Part shown: one piece after another, positions 13,242 to 18,363 of the stretch
Position numbering within the stretch: the first letter of the stretch is position 1
How the letters are laid out: every line of letters starts with the position of its first letter
From: Actinomycetota bacterium
Lineage (GTDB): Bacteria; Actinomycetota; Thermoleophilia; Gaiellales; Gaiellaceae
Length of the DNA: 18,363 nucleotides
Assembly: GCA_013811645.1 (NCBI GenBank)
Contig: JACCUU010000041.1
Span: 1 to 18,363 of the forward strand
Direction: 5' to 3'
Notes under the pieces: generated by a model
Seen by the model: only the letters and a program-made list of their open reading frames with translations
Told to the model about the DNA's origin: nothing
Database searches by the model: none
Translations under genes and position numbers: made by a program

Positions 13242-14678
13242 TCAGGTAACCGACCGGCGCGCTGCTTTGGCCTCGTTCTCCCGCCGGATCTCGATCTCCT
13301 CCAGCAGGACGGCGATGCGCTCGAGCCCGGCCGCGGCCGAGCCCTCGCGTGGGGACTGGCGCGCCGGCGCAAGCGCTGGCGCGGGCGACAAAGGCTCACG
13401 CCGGACGCTGTCCAACGAGACGAGCATGCCCGCTGCCGCCTCGCCGTACGCCTCGAGCACGTGATCCTCGTCCACGCTATGCACCGGCAGCCATCGAGTG
13501 AGGAGGATCGCGAAGAGAGCACCGATCGCGCAGATCGCCGCTGCCGAGATCATGACCCAGCGTGCCCCCAACAAATCGACGAGCAGACCCGCGACGCCCA
13601 TCGCAAGCCCGATGATCAGGAAGTTCGTGCTCATGATTGTCGACAGGGCACGTCCTCGGAACCGGTCAGGGGCGCCGCGCTGCACGAGAATCTGGTTGCA
13701 AATGATCGCCGCGCCGTTACCCGCCGCACCCCCGACGACAAAGGGCACCGCGACCCAGATCGCCGGACTGAGCGCAGCCCCTCCCCAGCCGAACGCCATC
13801 AGCGCGATCGAGCCCGCGTAGTTGCGGCGTAACCCGGCCTTGCCGAGCGCGGGCTCCGCCAAAAAGCTTCCCAGTACAAGGCCCAATCCGGTAGCGCCGA
13901 TGATTATGCCGAAGCCGATCTCGCCGGCTCCTAGTGTGTCCCGCACGAAGAAGACCTCGGCGACGTTGATCGCCGCGCTCCCGAACCCGACGATGCTCCA
14001 CACGATGAGGACGGTACGAAGTGGAAGAGCGGTCACGACTAGACGGGCGCCGTCGGCGACATCGCGCCAGTGGCCGCTCGTGATCGACTCTTCCGAGCGA
14101 AGCTGCGAATCGGCGATGCGGGCCACGAGCACTGCGGACACGAGGAACGTGACCGCGTTGACAGCGTAAGGAACCGACGGGCTCCACACCGAGACCAGCA
14201 CGCCGCCCAGAACCGGGCCGACCATCCACGCCGCGTTCTCGATCGTCTGCAGCAGCGAGTTCGCGTTCGTGAGCTCGTCGTCCGGCACGAGGTTCGGGAG
14301 TCCGGCGTACGCCGCGGGCCTGAAGAACCCTGTCGCAACCCCGGCGACCCCGGCGAGGCCCACGATCGCGATGGGGCTGTCGACGAAGGGGAGCGCGGCG
14401 AACACTGCGACGCGCGCGAGGTCCGAGGCGATCATCAGACGACGGCGCGAGAAGCGGTCGAACAGCGGCCCCAGGAGGAGGCCGACGAGGACGATCGGCA
14501 GAAAGTCCGCGATGAGGAGCACTGCGACCCACACGCCCGAGTCGGTGCGCGCGTAGATGTCCAGCGTCAGCGCGATTGCGGCGAGATACGTCCCGATCCC
14601 GGATCCGGCGGTCGCGAGGAAGAGGAGGCCGAACGACGGCGAACGGCGCAGCAGGCCAAGACGGCGAGTGCTCTCCAC
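13242..14678 (-). CDS. MFS transporter, MFS_3/EntS-like exporter family
   Basis: A 12-helix major facilitator of 478 residues in the inner membrane, probably a proton-driven exporter; the substrate is unknown. The opening LLRRSPSFGLLFLATAGSGIGTYL, the loop motif GPLFDRFSRRRLMIASD after helix 2 and APDRFRGRALST in the second half match the EntS-like 'transmembrane secretion effector' group. After the last helix (about residue 395) there is an unusual tail of roughly 80 residues, first Pro/Ala/Ser-rich and then a charged helical stretch (ERIAVLLEEIEIRRENEAKAARR) that could form a coiled coil. The GTG at 14678 has an extended -10-like TGGTAGCGT ten bases upstream. It precedes meaB on the same strand, but a functional link is not evident. 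Confidence 0.85.
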   Translation of the reverse strand: MESTRRLGLLRRSPSFGLLFLATAGSGIGTYLAAIALTLDIYARTDSGVWVAVLLIADFLPIVLVGLLLGPLFDRFSRRRLMIASDLARVAVFAALPFVDSPIAIVGLAGVAGVATGFFRPAAYAGLPNLVPDDELTNANSLLQTIENAAWMVGPVLGGVLVSVWSPSVPYAVNAVTFLVSAVLVARIADSQLRSEESITSGHWRDVADGARLVVTALPLRTVLIVWSIVGFGSAAINVAEVFFVRDTLGAGEIGFGIIIGATGLGLVLGSFLAEPALGKAGLRRNYAGSIALMAFGWGGAALSPAIWVAVPFVVGGAAGNGAAIICNQILVQRGAPDRFRGRALSTIMSTNFLIIGLAMGVAGLLVDLLGARWVMISAAAICAIGALFAILLTRWLPVHSVDEDHVLEAYGEAAAGMLVSLDSVRREPLSPAPALAPARQSPREGSAAAGLERIAVLLEEIEIRRENEAKAARRSVT

Positions 14679-14688
14679 GGCGTCGTTG

Positions 14689-14694
14689 ACGCTA
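14689..14694 (-). promoter_or_regulatory. Extended -10-like box for the MFS gene
   Basis: TGGTAGCGT on the minus strand (TG, one base, TAGCGT at 14694-14689) ends ten bases before the GTG at 14678. The rest of 14679-14792, downstream of the secreted-protein gene, shows no clear terminator. Confidence 0.4.
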
Positions 14695-14792
14695 CCACCT
14701 GCTCCGGCTTCTCTCTACGGCCTTTCAGGGCCTGTCCAACGCAGGCATGGCGGAAAGGTTCCCGTCCCGGAGCGGCCCTCGCTGGCGGCTTC

Positions 14793-15449
14793 TCAGCCTC
14801 GTAGAGCAGTCGCCATCCGACCGGCGACGATGCGTGCGAGCCGCAGCTCCTCCACCTTCTGTGGCGGAACGAGCGCCGAGCCGACGATCACGGTCGCCTG
14901 CGCTCGCGAGCGCAACATGGCAACGAGGTCGACGTATACCGGCACCTTGCCTTGTGCGGTCATCGCCGACAGCGTGACGCGATACGCGACGGAGCGCTCG
15001 GCCAGACGCGGGAACGAGACCTTCCGAAGCGAGACGAGGTCGACTCCCTGCTTCGCGAACTCCTGGCGAAGGAGCTCGGTCGCGCACTTCGTTCCGGCCG
15101 CGCCGGTCGAGCGTCGCCAAGACGCGGAGGCGTCGGCGACCGACTCGTAGACCTGCGCGGCCGAGCTCACAAACCCCACTCCGAGGACGAACTGCCGTCC
15201 CTCGGCGTCTCCGGTGAGCGTGAGCTCCGACTCACCGACCGACGCGGCGCAGTCGACGTGCGGGTCTGCGGCGCCGGAGAGCTGCGGCTGGAAGCCCGCT
15301 GGGAGGTCCGTCCGCTTCACGAGCATCGCTCGTGCGCGAGCGTTATCAGCCTTGGTGAGCCGCTTCTGCGGATCCTGATGCGTTGCCAGAGCGCTCGCGC
15401 TCAGCGCGAGGAAGGCGAGCAGGGCAGAGACGGCGAGGAACGAGCGCAT
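14793..15449 (-). CDS. Secreted protein of unknown function
   Basis: Not recognised as a named family. From the ATG at 15449 it has 218 residues: a signal peptide (about 1-22, MRSFLAVSALLAFLALSASALA) with cleavage predicted before THQDPQ and no lipobox cysteine, then a globular exported domain. Visible marks are the motif LVKRTDLPAGFQPQ early in the mature part, two cysteines (PHVDCAAS and GTKCATEL) that could pair, SSAAQVYESVADASASWRRS, and VPVYVDLVAMLRSRAQATVIVGS. The RTDLPAGF opening is one I have seen in uncharacterised actinobacterial exported proteins. The start is preferred over the in-frame ATG at 15458 because TAGCAT lies seven bases before it and no ribosome binding site is present; longer starts would run into the foldback element. 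It lies downstream of metH on the same strand. Confidence 0.7.
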   Translation of the reverse strand: MRSFLAVSALLAFLALSASALATHQDPQKRLTKADNARARAMLVKRTDLPAGFQPQLSGAADPHVDCAASVGESELTLTGDAEGRQFVLGVGFVSSAAQVYESVADASASWRRSTGAAGTKCATELLRQEFAKQGVDLVSLRKVSFPRLAERSVAYRVTLSAMTAQGKVPVYVDLVAMLRSRAQATVIVGSALVPPQKVEELRLARIVAGRMATALRG

Positions 15450-15456
15450 CTGTTCC

Positions 15457-15462
15457 ATGCTA
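15457..15462 (-). promoter_or_regulatory. -10-like box TAGCAT for the secreted-protein gene
   Basis: TAGCAT reads on minus from 15462 to 15457 and ends seven bases before the ATG at 15449. Its first two bases are the outer TA of the foldback element, so the element abuts this promoter. Confidence 0.5.
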
Positions 15463-15627
15463 GAGGCTTGCTGTGAGATGGCGCGCAGCCGGGGACGGTC
15501 ACGACCAGGCCGGGCGACGCACCCACTCGTCGTGCAGGCTGGTAAGCCTGGACGACGAGGGAGGGTGGCGATCCGGCGCAGTGTCGTGGCCGTCATCCGG
15601 CCCCGCCGTGAATCTCACAGCAAGCCT

Positions 15628-15630
<3 letters not shown>
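15461..15630. repeat. 170-bp foldback palindrome with 19-bp perfect arms (MITE-like)
   Basis: TAGAGGCTTGCTGTGAGAT at 15461-15479 is the exact reverse complement of 15612-15630. At the centre, 15526-15540 and 15545-15559 form a 15-bp stem (one mismatch) around a GGTA loop. Between these, the two halves can also be aligned as reverse complements with small gaps; by eye about three quarters of each arm can pair, so the whole is one long imperfect hairpin. Both ends are TA, the duplication made by IS630/Tc1-mariner-type transposition, so bases 15463-15628 may be a 166-bp miniature element. It supplies the G of the metH TAG stop and abuts the -10 of the next gene. A long 3' RNA hairpin acting as terminator or stabiliser is the alternative. 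Confidence 0.65.

Positions 15631-18363
<2,733 letters not shown>

Noticed and set aside
13217..13522. Longer MeaB start inside the MFS gene
   Set aside because: The extension has no family similarity and is antisense-like, out-of-frame sequence of the transporter's 3' end; GTG 13216 has a fitting -10 box and gives the usual length.
15450..15596. Upstream extension of the secreted protein through the foldback element
   Set aside because: It would place an Arg/Pro-rich stretch before a clear signal peptide and would be encoded by the palindrome; a -10 box sits seven bases before the ATG at 15449.

Overview
This 18.4 kb window is GC-rich, gene-dense bacterial chromosome. It most probably comes from the actinobacterial class Thermoleophilia (Gaiellales/Solirubrobacterales-like). 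That placement is an inference. It rests on a secreted protein of the decapeptide-repeat plus collagen-like type (1251-1910), which I associate with that class, on actinobacterial-looking acyl-CoA carboxylase and oxidation genes, and on many apparently leaderless starts (a TANNNT box 6-8 bases before ATG/GTG with no Shine-Dalgarno). I see no rRNA, tRNA, CRISPR array, prophage or transposase gene.

Layout. Bases 1-9014 are mainly acyl-CoA metabolism: a 5'-truncated methylcrotonyl-CoA-type carboxyltransferase beta subunit, a methylglutaconyl-CoA-hydratase-like crotonase, a biotin carboxylase-BCCP alpha subunit, an SCP2 lipid-carrier protein and an acyl-CoA dehydrogenase. Interleaved with them are a secreted collagen-like protein, a 77-residue unknown, a two-gene operon (YdeI-like protein plus DapA-superfamily aldolase), a VOC protein, and a membrane pair (phage_holin_4_2/YvlD-type and DUF2269). 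Bases 9055-10954 hold a YcnI/DUF1775-like exported protein and a three-domain persulfide dioxygenase-rhodanese of CstB architecture. Bases 11092-14678 (minus strand) hold an MFS transporter, MeaB and threonine ammonia-lyase, with meaB and ilvA overlapping by 8 bases. Bases 14793-18363 (minus strand) hold cobalamin-dependent methionine synthase (metH, 5' end outside the window) and a secreted protein of unknown function, separated by a 170-bp foldback palindrome.

How it fits together. The beta subunit, hydratase and alpha subunit match consecutive steps of leucine/isovalerate breakdown (methylcrotonyl-CoA to methylglutaconyl-CoA to HMG-CoA). The acyl-CoA dehydrogenase carries the catalytic Glu position of straight-chain enzymes, not that of isovaleryl-CoA dehydrogenase. 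MeaB (adenosyl-B12 mutase chaperone) and MetH (methyl-B12 enzyme) both point to B12-dependent metabolism. IlvA makes 2-oxobutyrate, which can feed propionyl-CoA into the MeaB-served mutase; the mutase itself is not in the window.

Most notable non-coding features: (1) the 15461-15630 foldback element, which has 19-bp perfect arms ending in TA and supplies the last base of the metH stop codon; (2) two back-to-back divergent leaderless promoters, one of them a perfect 8-3-8 palindrome (4708-4726); (3) a 7-3-7 palindrome over the -10 of the acyl-CoA dehydrogenase; (4) two REP-like palindromes in convergent junctions; and (5) a 9-bp direct repeat bracketing the collagen-like gene.
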